Of a DNA stretch of 64,000 nt, positions 8,447 to 17,353 are shown one piece after another. The DNA comes from Phytoactinopolyspora mesophila (GTDB lineage Bacteria; Actinomycetota; Actinomycetes; Jiangellales; Jiangellaceae). The position numbers and the translations under genes are program-made. A model generated the notes under the pieces. The model saw nothing but the letters and a program-made list of their open reading frames with translations, had not been told where the DNA came from and searched no databases. Each line of letters begins with the position of its first letter. The first letter of the stretch is position 1. Where the stretch lies: NCBI RefSeq assembly GCF_010122465.1, contig NZ_WLZY01000012.1, positions 62,001-126,000 on the forward strand. Reading direction: 5' to 3'.

Positions 8447-8540
8447 ACTAGGTGGGGTGCGTCACACCGGCCGCAGGCAGACGTCCCGGATCGGAAAACC
8501 AGGGATGTGCGATACGCCGGCGCCACCGGCCGGCCGTTTT

Positions 8541-8654
8541 CGCGCCGCTGACACCGGCTACGTACTGGACATGGGCACGCTGGCCCATTCCGGCCCGGCG
8601 GCACAGCTGCTGAAAGATCCGCGGGCCGTCCAGGCGTATCTCGGCATGAACTGA
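8541..8654 (+). pseudogene. C-terminal remnant of a LivF-type ABC ATPase
   Basis: A 37-codon open stretch ending in TGA reads ADTGYVLDMGTLAHSGPAAQ, then LLKDPRAVQAYLGMN. This is the characteristic C-terminus of branched-chain amino acid ABC ATPases (LivF: ADRxYVLExGxxxxxGPAxELLxDPxVxxAYLG). No Walker or signature motifs precede it, so it is a gene relic left between the metal operon and the AraC gene, not a functional gene. The call rests on motif recall. Confidence 0.7.
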
Positions 8655-8691
8655 AGGCCCGTGCGCTAGTTACCGGATGCCATGTACGCCG

Positions 8692-9666
8692 TCAGGTATT
8701 GACGGCTGACGGTCGCTGACCTGCGACCGGCGCCGAGTCGCGGCTTTGGCGCCGGAACTTGCCCGGCGCGACACCGTGCTGCCGCTTGAAGGCATTGGCG
8801 AACGCGAACTCCGAGGCATATCCGACGCGGGTGGCGACCTGACCGAGCGATGCCCCGGACTCGCGCAGCAACTCCGCCGCGATAGTCAGTCTCCACCAGG
8901 TCAGATACGTCATTGGCGGCTGTCCGGTCAAGGTTGCGAACCGGCGCGAGAAGGCAGCCCGGGAGAGCCGCGCCTCGTCGGCGAGGGTCTGGACGGTCCA
9001 CGGCTGCGCGGGCTCCCGGTGGATCGCATTCAAGGCGGCACTCACGGCCGGATCTGCCAGCGCATCGGCCCAGCCGGACCCGGCCTGGCGCGCCGGCCGC
9101 TCCTCGAACCAGGCTCGCAGGAGGTAGAGCAGCAACATATCCAGCGCGACCGGCATGATTGCATCCGCGCCGAGCCGCGAGCCGGCGATCTCGGCACCCA
9201 GGATGTCCACGGCCGCCCGCAGTTCAGGATGACGCCCTACCCGCGCGGGCACGTGGATGGTCGCCGGCAGGTCGCGCAGCAACGGGTGGGTCCGCTGCGG
9301 GTCGAGACGGTAGCCACCGCAAAGCGTGACCGTGGACACCCCGCCGAGGGCGTCACCAAACGAGGCCGAGGCGGACAGATCTGCGTCGGCGAGGAGCTCG
9401 CCGGGCGGATCAGCCAGTTGACTGCTCGGCGTGTCAGCCATGGCGTAGCCGTCGCCACGCGGGGAGAACAGGACGTCACCCGGGCCGAGCGGAACGGGCT
9501 CGTCGTAGGTCTGGATGAGCCAGCAGGAACCCTGCAAAACGACCATGAACCCCGCCGTGCCTGGATCCGCGGGGAAGCGCATGCCCCACGGTGAGTGCCA
9601 CTCGACGCGCACGGCTTCAGGACGCCCCGTCCGTACGGCGGAGATCACGTCACTCAAGATATCCAT
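8692..9666 (-). CDS. AraC-family transcriptional regulator with cupin sensor domain
   Basis: 324-residue DNA-binding regulator. The N-terminal half (about 20-200) is an AraC cupin-type ligand domain (PGDVLFSPRGDGYAM; the LLLYLLRAWFEE helix), and the C-terminal half (about 205-305) carries two helix-turn-helix units, with the AraC signature SLGQVATRVGYASEFAFANAFKRQHGVAPGKFRR split here only by residue choice. It is divergently placed to the LLM oxidoreductase/FMN reductase pair, 153 bases apart, and most likely controls that pair. The effector is unknown. The start ATG at 9666 is the only sensible one, since the ligand domain begins at once. Confidence 0.9.
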   Translation of the reverse strand: MDILSDVISAVRTGRPEAVRVEWHSPWGMRFPADPGTAGFMVVLQGSCWLIQTYDEPVPLGPGDVLFSPRGDGYAMADTPSSQLADPPGELLADADLSASASFGDALGGVSTVTLCGGYRLDPQRTHPLLRDLPATIHVPARVGRHPELRAAVDILGAEIAGSRLGADAIMPVALDMLLLYLLRAWFEERPARQAGSGWADALADPAVSAALNAIHREPAQPWTVQTLADEARLSRAAFSRRFATLTGQPPMTYLTWWRLTIAAELLRESGASLGQVATRVGYASEFAFANAFKRQHGVAPGKFRRQSRDSAPVAGQRPSAVNT

Positions 9667-9819
9667 GGCCTTGAGTCTACATTTCTCCCCCGACCGAGAC
9701 GATGGCGTATCTATTCGCGGGCCTCACGCATTGCTCGTCCACCATGTGCGCTATAGCGTCCGGAGTATAGATAACTGAGATCCGGCCACGACGCCCGTCA
9801 ACCCACGAGGAGCCCAGCG
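9667..9819. promoter_or_regulatory. Divergent promoter region of AraC and LLM genes
   Basis: This 153-base gap contains inverted repeats TATCTAT (9708-9714) and ATAGATA (9767-9773), 52 bases apart, and a perfect palindrome CGCTATAGCG (9749-9758) between them. The arrangement would suit a dimeric AraC regulator, but no -10/-35 pair is clear. A ribosome site GAGGAG precedes the LLM start. Confidence 0.4.
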
Positions 9820-10716
9820 ATGCCTGACTACGGCCACGACCTGATGTTCGGCGCGGGTCTCGACTCACCGAGCCAGCACCCGGCCACCACTGTCCGGCTC
9901 GCCGAGCTCGCCGACCGAGCCGGCCTGGAGCTGGTGGCGTTCATGGACCATCCATACCAGCCGGCCTATCTGGACACATGGACGCTGCTCAGCTATGTGG
10001 CGGCCCGTACCTCCCGGATCCGGCTGGCCGCCAGCGTGCACCCGATCCCGATGCGACCACCGGCCATGCTGGCGCGTAGCTCTGCCAGCCTGGATCTGCT
10101 CAGCGGCGGACGGTTCGAGCTCGGCCTCGGCGCCGGCCATTACTTCGACGCCATCGAGGCCATGGGCGGCCCGCCTCGTTCACCCGGCACAGCCGTCACC
10201 GCACTCGCTGAGGGGATCCAGATCATCCGCGAAATCTGGGACACCGACACCCGCGGCGGCGTAAACGTCGAAGGTCAGCACTACCAGGTGCGCGGCGCCA
10301 AACGGGGTCCGCGACCAGCACACGATATCGGCATCTGGATCGGTGCGTACAAACCACGGATGCTCCGGCTGACCGGCCGGGTCGCCGACGGCTGGTTACC
10401 ATCGCTGCCCGCCATGCAGCCCGGCGATCTCACCATCGGCAACACCATCATCGACGAGGCCGCTGAAGAGGCCGGCCGCTCGCCCCGCGACATCAGACGG
10501 CTGCTCAACCCCGGCGTGGAACTGACGGTGGACCAGCTCGTCGAATTGGTCCTCAGCGATGGGATCAGCACCTTCAACTTCGAGATCGACGGTCCGGACA
10601 CCATCGATCGGCTCGCCCACGAGATCGCCCCCGCCGTACGCGAGACGGTCGCCAAGGAGCGCAGCCGACACCACCGGCCGTCAGAACACCCAGACTGGAA
10701 GGGACAACCAACATGA
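9820..10716 (+). CDS. LLM-class flavin-dependent oxidoreductase
   Basis: 298-residue luciferase-like (TIM-barrel) monooxygenase using reduced FMN or F420. The family pattern is visible: RLAELADRAGLELVAFMDHP, the beta-strand IRLAASVHPIPMRPPAMLARSSASLDLLSGGRFELGLGAGH (given in parts), and IWIGAYKPRMLRLTGRVADGWLPS near residue 165. ATG at 9820 follows GAGGAG by eight bases. Its stop overlaps the start of an NADPH-dependent FMN reductase gene (ATGA), so the two form an operon and probably a two-component monooxygenase, the reductase supplying reduced FMN. Substrate unknown. Confidence 0.88.
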   Translation: MPDYGHDLMFGAGLDSPSQHPATTVRLAELADRAGLELVAFMDHPYQPAYLDTWTLLSYVAARTSRIRLAASVHPIPMRPPAMLARSSASLDLLSGGRFELGLGAGHYFDAIEAMGGPPRSPGTAVTALAEGIQIIREIWDTDTRGGVNVEGQHYQVRGAKRGPRPAHDIGIWIGAYKPRMLRLTGRVADGWLPSLPAMQPGDLTIGNTIIDEAAEEAGRSPRDIRRLLNPGVELTVDQLVELVLSDGISTFNFEIDGPDTIDRLAHEIAPAVRETVAKERSRHHRPSEHPDWKGQPT

Positions 10717-11342
10717 CCAGAATCGCAATCGTCGTCGGCAGTACCCGTCCGGGTCGCTACGCGGAGGTCGTGGCCCAGTGGGTCCACGCTCACGCGTCTA
10801 AACGCGATGACGCCGAGTTCACTGTGCTCGACATCGCCGACTTCGGCCTGCCCCTGCTCGACGAGCCGGTACCGCCGATGGCCGGGGAATACCGCCAGCC
10901 GCACACCCAGGCGTGGGCAGCGACCATCGCGTCGTTCGACGGATTCGTCTTTGTCACGCCGGAGTACAACAACTCCGTCTCCGGCGCGCTGAAGAACGCA
11001 CTCGACTACCTCTACGCCGAATGGAACGACAAAGCGGCCGGGTTCGTCGGGTACGGCGCACAGGGTGGAGTACGCGCCGTACAGCAACTACGTGTCATCC
11101 TCGGCGAATTACGCATGGCGGACGTCCGCGCCACCGTCGCTCTTTCACTCGACGACGACGTCGACGAACACGGCCGCTTCGCGCCGCGTGTGCACCATGA
11201 AGACGCGCTGACCGAGACCCTCGACCAGCTGATCGCCTGGGCCGTGGCGCTGCGGGCGTTGCGGGTCAGTCATCCCGCTTCCCCCGCCGGCGACACCACG
11301 CGCGGCGGAACGGCCGAGTATGCACACGCATCAGTCTCGTGA
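10713..11342 (+). CDS. NADPH-dependent FMN reductase
   Basis: 209-residue flavodoxin-fold reductase. The FMN phosphate loop GSTRPGRYAE is at residues 9-18 and the second signature PEYNNSVSGALKNALDYL at about 83-100. It overlaps the upstream LLM oxidoreductase gene by four bases and probably delivers reduced FMN to it. The last 25 residues (HPASPAGDTTRGGTAEYAHA) look like an unstructured extension. Function as a quinone or azo reductase is possible because the fold is shared. Confidence 0.88.
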   Translation: MTRIAIVVGSTRPGRYAEVVAQWVHAHASKRDDAEFTVLDIADFGLPLLDEPVPPMAGEYRQPHTQAWAATIASFDGFVFVTPEYNNSVSGALKNALDYLYAEWNDKAAGFVGYGAQGGVRAVQQLRVILGELRMADVRATVALSLDDDVDEHGRFAPRVHHEDALTETLDQLIAWAVALRALRVSHPASPAGDTTRGGTAEYAHASVS

Positions 11343-11423
11343 ACGTCAACCGGCCCCAGCCCGCCCATGTGCCGCCGCCAGTGCTGGCTCCGACGGCTGA
11401 GAGGCTACCGCGTCGCCCCGCGC

Positions 11424-12512
11424 TCACTGAGTGACCAGCAGATGCGGCGGCAGCTCGACCGGATCGTCGGCCGGCACCGGAGTGGTGGCGAGCTCGCAGC
11501 CGGTGCTGACGTCACAACGGACCAGAGCCTGCTCACCGTCGTCCCACGCATCGAAGACCAGCTGGTTGCCTGGCGAGATCGTCGTGGCCGGCTCCCAGGC
11601 GAGGCGTTGCGACACCTCCATCTCGGCACGCAGCAACGTCTCGCCACTCCACGCTCCAATGATCTCGACGTCGGTGTGGCCAAGGCCGTCGCTGCGGATG
11701 TCCACGGTGGCGGCATAGGCCCCGTTCGGCGAGAAGCTCTCGATGCGCCGTTCGTTGCTACGCCAGACCTCCCGGTTGTCGTGGCTGGTGTCGAGAATCG
11801 CGGAGTACCACTCACCTTCCTCGTCCTCGCCGGTCACGGCGATCAGCCCCGTCGGGTCGCTGGTCGTCGTCACACCGAGTACGCCGTCGATCCGAGATGT
11901 CCGGCAGGTTTCGGGCTCGAAGTCGTCATCACAGAGGTAGTCGTACAGGTGGACAGAGGGCTCGCCGTCGTATGTCTCGTTGATGACGAGCAAGCCGTCC
12001 GAGAAGCCGGCCGGATGCGCGTCCTTGCCCGACAGCAGCTGGCCACCACTCGGGGTGGAGAGAAAGACATCGGCGCCGTCCCTCGCGTAAGCGAAGTACC
12101 TTCCGTCCGCCGTGGCCACAAGGTGACTCAGATCGCCCTGCCTGACCAGCTCTGAAACGACTTTGCCGTCATTGTCCAGCTCGTACTTCACCAGGTGGAG
12201 ATCGTCGTCGGCCGGGTCGGTGAGCCCGACCCAGCGGGTCGTCGGACCGGCCGGGGATCCGTCGTACGTGGCAATGAACGCGACCATCGGGTCTGTCTCG
12301 GCGTCCCAGCTCACGTTGTAGCGATGGAAAGCCCCGTCGGCGAACCACGGCAGGGTGAGTTGCCGCCCTTGCTCGAGATCACCGAAATCGATCTGGATCG
12401 GCGCGACGCCCGTTTCTAGGGCACTGTCGGTGCTCGCCACGGCGCCGGTGGCGAATAACGAGACCGCGACTGCCCCGGCGATCACGTGTCCGGCTGAACG
12501 TCGTGTCAGCAT
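11424..12512 (-). CDS. Secreted beta-propeller-like protein of unknown function
   Basis: About 362 residues from the ATG at 12512 (an upstream GTG/ATG at 12536 is also in frame, but the signal peptide begins at MLTRRSAGHVIAGAVAVSLF). Signal peptide cleavage is likely after ATGAVAS. The mature part has repeated patterns such as SHLVATADGRYFAYAR, GLIAVTGEDEEGEWYSAI, SFSPNGAYAATVDIRS and LAWEPATTISPGNQLVFDAW, which look like WD40/TolB-type propeller blades, and four cysteines in two close pairs. Flanked by unrelated genes. I do not recognise the family. Confidence 0.65.
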   Translation of the reverse strand: MLTRRSAGHVIAGAVAVSLFATGAVASTDSALETGVAPIQIDFGDLEQGRQLTLPWFADGAFHRYNVSWDAETDPMVAFIATYDGSPAGPTTRWVGLTDPADDDLHLVKYELDNDGKVVSELVRQGDLSHLVATADGRYFAYARDGADVFLSTPSGGQLLSGKDAHPAGFSDGLLVINETYDGEPSVHLYDYLCDDDFEPETCRTSRIDGVLGVTTTSDPTGLIAVTGEDEEGEWYSAILDTSHDNREVWRSNERRIESFSPNGAYAATVDIRSDGLGHTDVEIIGAWSGETLLRAEMEVSQRLAWEPATTISPGNQLVFDAWDDGEQALVRCDVSTGCELATTPVPADDPVELPPHLLVTQ

Positions 12513-12608
12513 GCTGACACCCCCTCGTGTCGTCATGGTTCTGCTACCGATGACGACACTTCAGAGAGGGTGTCGGTTGCATCCTCGGCGTTGCCGGTTG
12601 GGAAGCGA

Positions 12609-13709
12609 TCAGCTCTCGAGGGTTTCGTCGTCCAGTTTCGGCGTCGGCTTGCCCTCAGCGGCCGCGGCGTCGGCCTTGGCGTCCTTGACCGCCGCCTCCG
12701 CCAATCTGGCAACCTCGTCGGCAGCGGTCGCGGCGTCCGTCGACAGCTGGTCACTGGATGTCAGCTCACGAGTACCCGAGTCTTCCCCGGCGCCGTCCGA
12801 CCCCTGGCCGTCTTCTCGGGCCACCTTAGGCGTGCCCATCTTGGAATAGTCGCCGAAGGCGTCGGTCACGGTGCGAACCGCCTGTGTGAGTTCCCCTGGG
12901 ATCACCCAGAAGGTGTTGTTGTCGCCCTCGGCCAGATGCGGCAAAGTTTCCAGGTACTTGTAAGCAAGCACCTTCGGGTCGGCGTTGTTCTGATGTACGG
13001 CCTGGAAGACTCGCTCGACAGCCTTCGCTTCACCGTCTGCCCGCAGAATGGCCGCCTGCTGATCACCCTGAGCTTCGAGGATCTTCTGCTGCTGCGTACC
13101 CTCGGCGGTCAGGATCTTGGCCTGCCGGTCTCCTTCGGCGTGCAAAATAGCGGCGCGCTTGTCTCGCTCGGCGCGCATCTGCTTCTCCATGGCCTCCTTG
13201 ATGGTGGCCGGCGGATCGATGGCCTTGATCTCCACCCGGTTGACCCGGATCCCCCATTTGCCAGTGGCGTCGTCGAGCACGTTGCGCAGCTGGGTGTTGA
13301 TCTCCTCACGTGAGGTGAGGGTGCGCTCCAGATCCATGCTTCCGATGACGTTACGCAGGGTGGTGATGGTCAGTTGATCGATCGCCTGAAGGTAATCGGC
13401 GACCTCGTAGGCCGCGGCACGCGGATCGGTGATCTGGTAGTACAGCACCGTGTCGATGTTGACGACCAGGTTGTCTTCGGTGATCACCGGCTGCGGCCTG
13501 GACGAGAACACCTGCTCACGGACGTCCAGCCGGGTGTTGACCCGATCCGCCAGCGGCACGATGAAATTCAGGCCGGGCTGCAACGTCGTCCGGTAACGGC
13601 CGAACCGCTCGATGTTGTACCGGCGCGCCTGCGGAACCACCCGGACGGTGGAAATTACCAGGAAGGCCACAACCACAGCCGCGACGATCAGTGGCACCAA
13701 GAGTTCCAT
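12609..13709 (-). CDS. SPFH-domain membrane protein (stomatin/QmcA-like)
   Basis: 366-residue membrane scaffold protein. One N-terminal transmembrane helix (LLVPLIVAAVVVAFLVI), then the SPFH/band-7 domain (about 20-185) with VVPQARRYNIERFGRY, ERTLTSREEINTQLRNVLD and WGIRVNRVEIKAIDPP, then an Ala/Glu/Gln-rich coiled coil with QAKILTAEGTQQQKILEAQG-like repeats (about 190-250), then a low-complexity acidic tail. Such proteins organise membrane microdomains and act with NfeD partners. The NfeD gene lies directly upstream, 32 bases away, confirming the pair. Confidence 0.93.
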   Translation of the reverse strand: MELLVPLIVAAVVVAFLVISTVRVVPQARRYNIERFGRYRTTLQPGLNFIVPLADRVNTRLDVREQVFSSRPQPVITEDNLVVNIDTVLYYQITDPRAAAYEVADYLQAIDQLTITTLRNVIGSMDLERTLTSREEINTQLRNVLDDATGKWGIRVNRVEIKAIDPPATIKEAMEKQMRAERDKRAAILHAEGDRQAKILTAEGTQQQKILEAQGDQQAAILRADGEAKAVERVFQAVHQNNADPKVLAYKYLETLPHLAEGDNNTFWVIPGELTQAVRTVTDAFGDYSKMGTPKVAREDGQGSDGAGEDSGTRELTSSDQLSTDAATAADEVARLAEAAVKDAKADAAAAEGKPTPKLDDETLES

Positions 13710-13741
13710 ATCTGTTCTGCCTCCGTGCTAGCGATCTATGT

Positions 13742-14179
13742 TCACGGTAAGAGTTCCCGGGGATAGACGACGGCGGTCGCGCCATCGATCTCCATGACAT
13801 CGACAAGGGTCCCGACCGGTATCGACTGATACTCGTCGAGCGCACGAGCCGTCCATTCCTCGCCCGAGAGCTTGATGAGCCCGCCCGATGCGGTCACCTC
13901 CTTGACGACCACTGCCTTCTTCCCCACCAAGGCATCGCTTCCTTCGCTCACCACCGGCGGTTGAGCCATGTGCCGCCTGGCGATCGGCCGCACCACCAAC
14001 AGACCCACGGCTCCGGTCACAGCAAAGGCGAGAACCTGCAGCAAGAAGGGCGCGCCGATACCGGCGACGACGGCCGCGACGACAGCAGCGGCTGCCAGCA
14101 GCCCGAAAGCCAGCGTCAGCGTAAAGAACTCCGCGACACCCAACGCCGCGGCTAGTATCAACCACGCAATCCACGGCAT
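13742..14179 (-). CDS. NfeD family membrane protein
   Basis: 145 residues from the ATG at 14179, which has GGGAGG eight bases upstream; the frame is open to 14251 but that start has no ribosome site. Three to four transmembrane helices (MPWIAWLILAAALGVAEFF; LAFGLLAAAAVVAAVVAGI; LLQVLAFAVTGAVGLLVVRP) precede a soluble OB-fold domain (about 80-145, ALVGKKAVVVKEV, GGLIKLSGEEWTARA, VGTLVDVMEIDGATAVV). This is the short NfeD1b type that works with a stomatin-like SPFH protein, here the next gene downstream. Likely one operon. Confidence 0.92.
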   Translation of the reverse strand: MPWIAWLILAAALGVAEFFTLTLAFGLLAAAAVVAAVVAGIGAPFLLQVLAFAVTGAVGLLVVRPIARRHMAQPPVVSEGSDALVGKKAVVVKEVTASGGLIKLSGEEWTARALDEYQSIPVGTLVDVMEIDGATAVVYPRELLP

Positions 14180-14299
14180 CCGCTCGGCCTCCCGCATAGG
14201 ACGGTTACCGTCCAACCTACCTCGTGAAGCACCCGATAAGCACGTGTTCACCTGGCAGAAGACCAGCCAGGATCGGCATTCTCCGCACCGGGCGCGCGG

Positions 14300-15100
14300 T
14301 CAGGTGAGGTGATCGAAATCGCCGCGGACCCACGCGACGTGCCGGTCAGCCGATCGCTGGACAGCAAGATCGGCGTCGGAGGTGATGGCGTTGTCGAAGT
14401 TGCTCCAGATCTGCTGGAATCGCAGTGGCTTGATCTGGTCGGCTACCCGAGTCACCACGGCAGCTGAGAGCGGTAGCCGGTTCGGGTAGCTGCGCTGGAA
14501 ACTGGTAGTCACCCGGTCCGGGTTCACCATGATGGTGTCGCCCGCCAGCAGCACACCGTCGTCGTCTGTCCAGTGAGCGACTGCACTGCCCGGAAAATGA
14601 CCACCCACCTGATACAACGTCAGCCCGGGCGTGACCTCATGACGCCGCGACCACAATGCGACGGCTGGATCACGGCGGCCCAGCCACTCCTGATCAGCCT
14701 CGTTCACCATGACTGGCACGCCACCGAGCGCACGGGACCATTCGACCTGGACTCCGTACATGTGTGGATGACTGGCGGCGATAGCAAGCACCGGCCCCTG
14801 GCCCCGCACCCAGTCCACGGCTTCGTCGTCGATATAGCCGATCGGGTCCCAGAGCAGATTGCCCTGAGGTGTCCGCAGCAACAACATCTGCTGCCCGATG
14901 CCGACGCCGGCGGCCTGTAGCCCCCATAAAACGGGTGTACGTTGCCGGATCTCGATAACAGCGCCCTCGCGGCGACGATCTTCGAGAGTGGCCCATGCCT
15001 GGCCGGTCGCCGGAACGTACTGGCGTTCGTCCGCGCAGATCGGGCACACATCGGGAAGTGGTTCCTCGTATTCGACCGCGCACGTCCGGCACGTGATCAT
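14300..15100 (-). CDS. Metallo-beta-lactamase-fold hydrolase with N-terminal zinc ribbon
   Basis: 266 residues. The first 25 residues contain two CxxC pairs (Cys4/7 and 19/22), a rubredoxin-like or zinc-ribbon knuckle. The rest is an MBL domain with altered motifs: SHPHMYG (about 110) in place of HxHxDH, VGGHFPGSAVAHW (about 167) and VLLAGDTIMV (about 187). The missing second His/Asp set suggests one metal site or lost hydrolase activity. The ATG at 15100 follows GGAGG. The gene stands alone between NfeD and an alcohol dehydrogenase. Substrate unknown. Confidence 0.8.
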   Translation of the reverse strand: MITCRTCAVEYEEPLPDVCPICADERQYVPATGQAWATLEDRRREGAVIEIRQRTPVLWGLQAAGVGIGQQMLLLRTPQGNLLWDPIGYIDDEAVDWVRGQGPVLAIAASHPHMYGVQVEWSRALGGVPVMVNEADQEWLGRRDPAVALWSRRHEVTPGLTLYQVGGHFPGSAVAHWTDDDGVLLAGDTIMVNPDRVTTSFQRSYPNRLPLSAAVVTRVADQIKPLRFQQIWSNFDNAITSDADLAVQRSADRHVAWVRGDFDHLT

Positions 15101-15282
15101 GATGTCCTCCTACCGGTGGCGGCCTCGCTGATCGCGACGTCCACCTGACGCGCGTCGCTACTTTTGTAGCACGGGCGAGCTGATATGACTAGGCCGAAGG
15201 TACTGAGGGGTCGCCGTCGGTTGCCTGGGAGCATAATCCGACCTGACCAACGACGACGTCCAGCAGTGAGGAGAACGCATCG

Positions 15283-16419
15283 ATGACGGTCTCGGTGATC
15301 AACTACCTGACCACCATCCGGTTCGGCGAAGGGGCGGTCGGTGCCCTCGCCGACGACCTTCACGAGCTCGGCATCAAGCGGGCGCTCGTCGTCACTGACC
15401 GCGGAGTCAGAGACGCGGGGCTGGTCGAGCACACGCTCGCGGGATTGCCGGCTACCCAGGTCGCCGAGGTGTTCGACGAGACCCCGTCCAACCCGACCGA
15501 ACAGGCGGCCGCCGCCGCCCTGGCGCGCTACCGGGAATGCGGCGCAGACGGCCTGGTCGCCATCGGGGGCGGCTCGCCGATCGATCTCGCCAAGGCGATC
15601 GCCCTGATGGCCACCCACGACGCTCCGCTCGAGACCTTCGCGGCCACACTTGGCGGCACGCCGCGGATCACCGCCGCGGTCGCGCCGGTCGTCGCCGTCC
15701 CCACCACCGCGGGCACCGGCAGCGAGGTTGGCCGCGCCGCCCTCGTCACGCTGTCGGACGGGCGCAAGCTCGGCTTCATCTCAGCGCATCTCATCCCGAA
15801 ACGGGCCGTCTGCGACCCCGAACTCACCTACGGGCTTCCCCCCGCTCTCACCGCGGCCACCGGCATCGACGCGATCAGCCACTGCGTGGAGACGTACCTC
15901 AGTCCGCGCGACAATCCGCCCGCTGAAGCCATCGCACTCGACGGGCTGCGCCGCGCCACCGAGCACATCGAGCTGGCCGCCGCTGACGGGAGGAATCTGA
16001 CCGCACGCCGGGAAATGATGATGGCAGCCCTGCAAGGCGGACTCACCTTTCAGAAGGGCCTCGGCGCCATTCACGCGATCTCTCATCCCGCGGGCGGACT
16101 CGAGACACCCGCGCTGCACCACGGAATGCTCAACGCGGTGCTGATGCCGCACGTGCTGCGGTTCAACGAGCCGGCCGCGCCGGAGAAGTATGTCGCATTA
16201 CGGCGCGCGGTCGGCTTGTCCGGGCAGGACGACCTCGCCGCGCACTTCGACCGCCTTAACGATGCCCTCGGCCTGCCGCGATCGTTGTCGGCCATGGGCC
16301 TGCCCCGTGAAGCGATCCCGGCCATCGTCGACGGTGCGCTCAAGGACCACTCAGCAGCCACGAATCCCCGTCCGCTGACACCGGCCGACATCGAGAACAT
16401 CCTCACCGACGCGTTCTGA
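15283..16419 (+). CDS. Iron-containing alcohol dehydrogenase (class III)
   Basis: 378-residue NAD(P)-dependent dehydrogenase of the Fe-ADH family. Visible motifs are the nucleotide-binding GADGLVAIGGGSPIDLAKAI (about 85-105), the TTAGTGSEVGRAA stretch (about 143-155), and the metal-binding region GIDAISHCVETYL and KGLGAIHAISHPAGG with further His at HHG. Asp and three His ligands appear to be kept. Length and order fit 4-hydroxybutyrate, lactaldehyde or maleylacetate-type reductases; the substrate cannot be fixed. A GAGGAG motif lies ten bases before the ATG. Monocistronic, with a stem-loop after the stop. Confidence 0.92.
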   Translation: MTVSVINYLTTIRFGEGAVGALADDLHELGIKRALVVTDRGVRDAGLVEHTLAGLPATQVAEVFDETPSNPTEQAAAAALARYRECGADGLVAIGGGSPIDLAKAIALMATHDAPLETFAATLGGTPRITAAVAPVVAVPTTAGTGSEVGRAALVTLSDGRKLGFISAHLIPKRAVCDPELTYGLPPALTAATGIDAISHCVETYLSPRDNPPAEAIALDGLRRATEHIELAAADGRNLTARREMMMAALQGGLTFQKGLGAIHAISHPAGGLETPALHHGMLNAVLMPHVLRFNEPAAPEKYVALRRAVGLSGQDDLAAHFDRLNDALGLPRSLSAMGLPREAIPAIVDGALKDHSAATNPRPLTPADIENILTDAF

Positions 16420-16446
16420 CCCGGGACGCGTCGCGGCCCGCCCGGG
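16420..16446. terminator. Stem-loop between convergent genes
   Basis: CCCGGG at 16420-16425 pairs with CCCGGG at 16441-16446, loop of 15 bases, followed by TTT. It sits between the ends of the convergent alcohol dehydrogenase and bicupin genes and could terminate both. The stem is short, so confidence is moderate. Confidence 0.45.
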
Positions 16447-16448
16447 TT

Positions 16449-17216
16449 TCATGTCGCGACGGCTCGGATATGCCAGTGTGGCGGGTGGGTCACGGAGACC
16501 ATCTCGACATCGGCGTCGGCCTGCACGACGGCCCGTGCTCGCATCGGAAGGTGCACGACCTCACCCGGCTCGACACTGATCGTTTCATTCTCGGTGCGGA
16601 TCGTCAGGATGCCCTTGAGTACGACGTGGACTTCTTCGTAGGGGAAGAAGTGTTCACCCGACACCCCTTGGCCGACCCGTTCAAACTTGACGCTCAGCTC
16701 GCGGCCGGGCTCGTCCACCACCGCGGTCGAGTAGTACTCGAGGTCACCCATCTGATCCAAGGTGTACTGGCCGACGCCGAACACCCGAGCCTGTTCCTGG
16801 CTCGTGGCAGGTGGCTCTGCGAACGGCACCTGGCTGGACCCGATCGATTCCCAGTCCGAATCCGTGAGCTGCCAATGCGGCGGGCAGATGATGTAGACCG
16901 CCTCGGTGTGCTCATCGAACCGGCCTACTACGGGTGCGTCAGCCGGGTAGTAGGCGACATCTCCCGCCCGGGCGGTGCGTGCAGCGCCGTCGATCTGATA
17001 GGTCACCGCTCCTCTGATCACGACGACGACCTCGTCGTACGGAAACCGGGATTCGAACGACACTCCCGTGCCGACCCGGCCGAATCCAATGGTCAGCTGG
17101 CCTTCCCGAGCATCGTTGACGACGTTCTGCAAATAGAGCTCATCGTCGCCGAGCTGCGCCCAGCTGTTCACATCGGCGATCCGGAACTTGCGGATTCGTG
17201 GTCGCACAACGTTCAC
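16449..17216 (-). CDS. Two-domain cupin protein
   Basis: 255 residues from the GTG at 17216, chosen because AGGAGG lies five bases upstream; the frame extends to 17303 without a ribosome site. Two cupin domains are seen: residues about 20-115 (VSFESRFPYDEVVVVIRGAV; RAGDVAYYPADAPVVGRF) and about 150-250 (GEHFFPYEEVHVVLKGILTI; VEPGEVVHLPMRARAVVQ). Neither has a full HxH metal pair, so binding may use Glu and other residues. Similar to ethanolamine-utilisation EutQ-like or acetylacetone-type bicupins; the function is unknown. Divergent from the PPOX flavoprotein gene 138 bases away. Confidence 0.8.
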   Translation of the reverse strand: MNVVRPRIRKFRIADVNSWAQLGDDELYLQNVVNDAREGQLTIGFGRVGTGVSFESRFPYDEVVVVIRGAVTYQIDGAARTARAGDVAYYPADAPVVGRFDEHTEAVYIICPPHWQLTDSDWESIGSSQVPFAEPPATSQEQARVFGVGQYTLDQMGDLEYYSTAVVDEPGRELSVKFERVGQGVSGEHFFPYEEVHVVLKGILTIRTENETISVEPGEVVHLPMRARAVVQADADVEMVSVTHPPHWHIRAVAT

Positions 17217-17353
17217 GCTTACCTCCTGGACCAGGCTGACGGCTCGATCACCGCTGGCGGGCGTTGTCCGGTGACCAACAGCTGACCAGCAGCCGATCGT
17301 CATCCCAGTGTGGAAGATGGAACCGTGATCGACCAGCCGGAGAGGAGCGCAGC

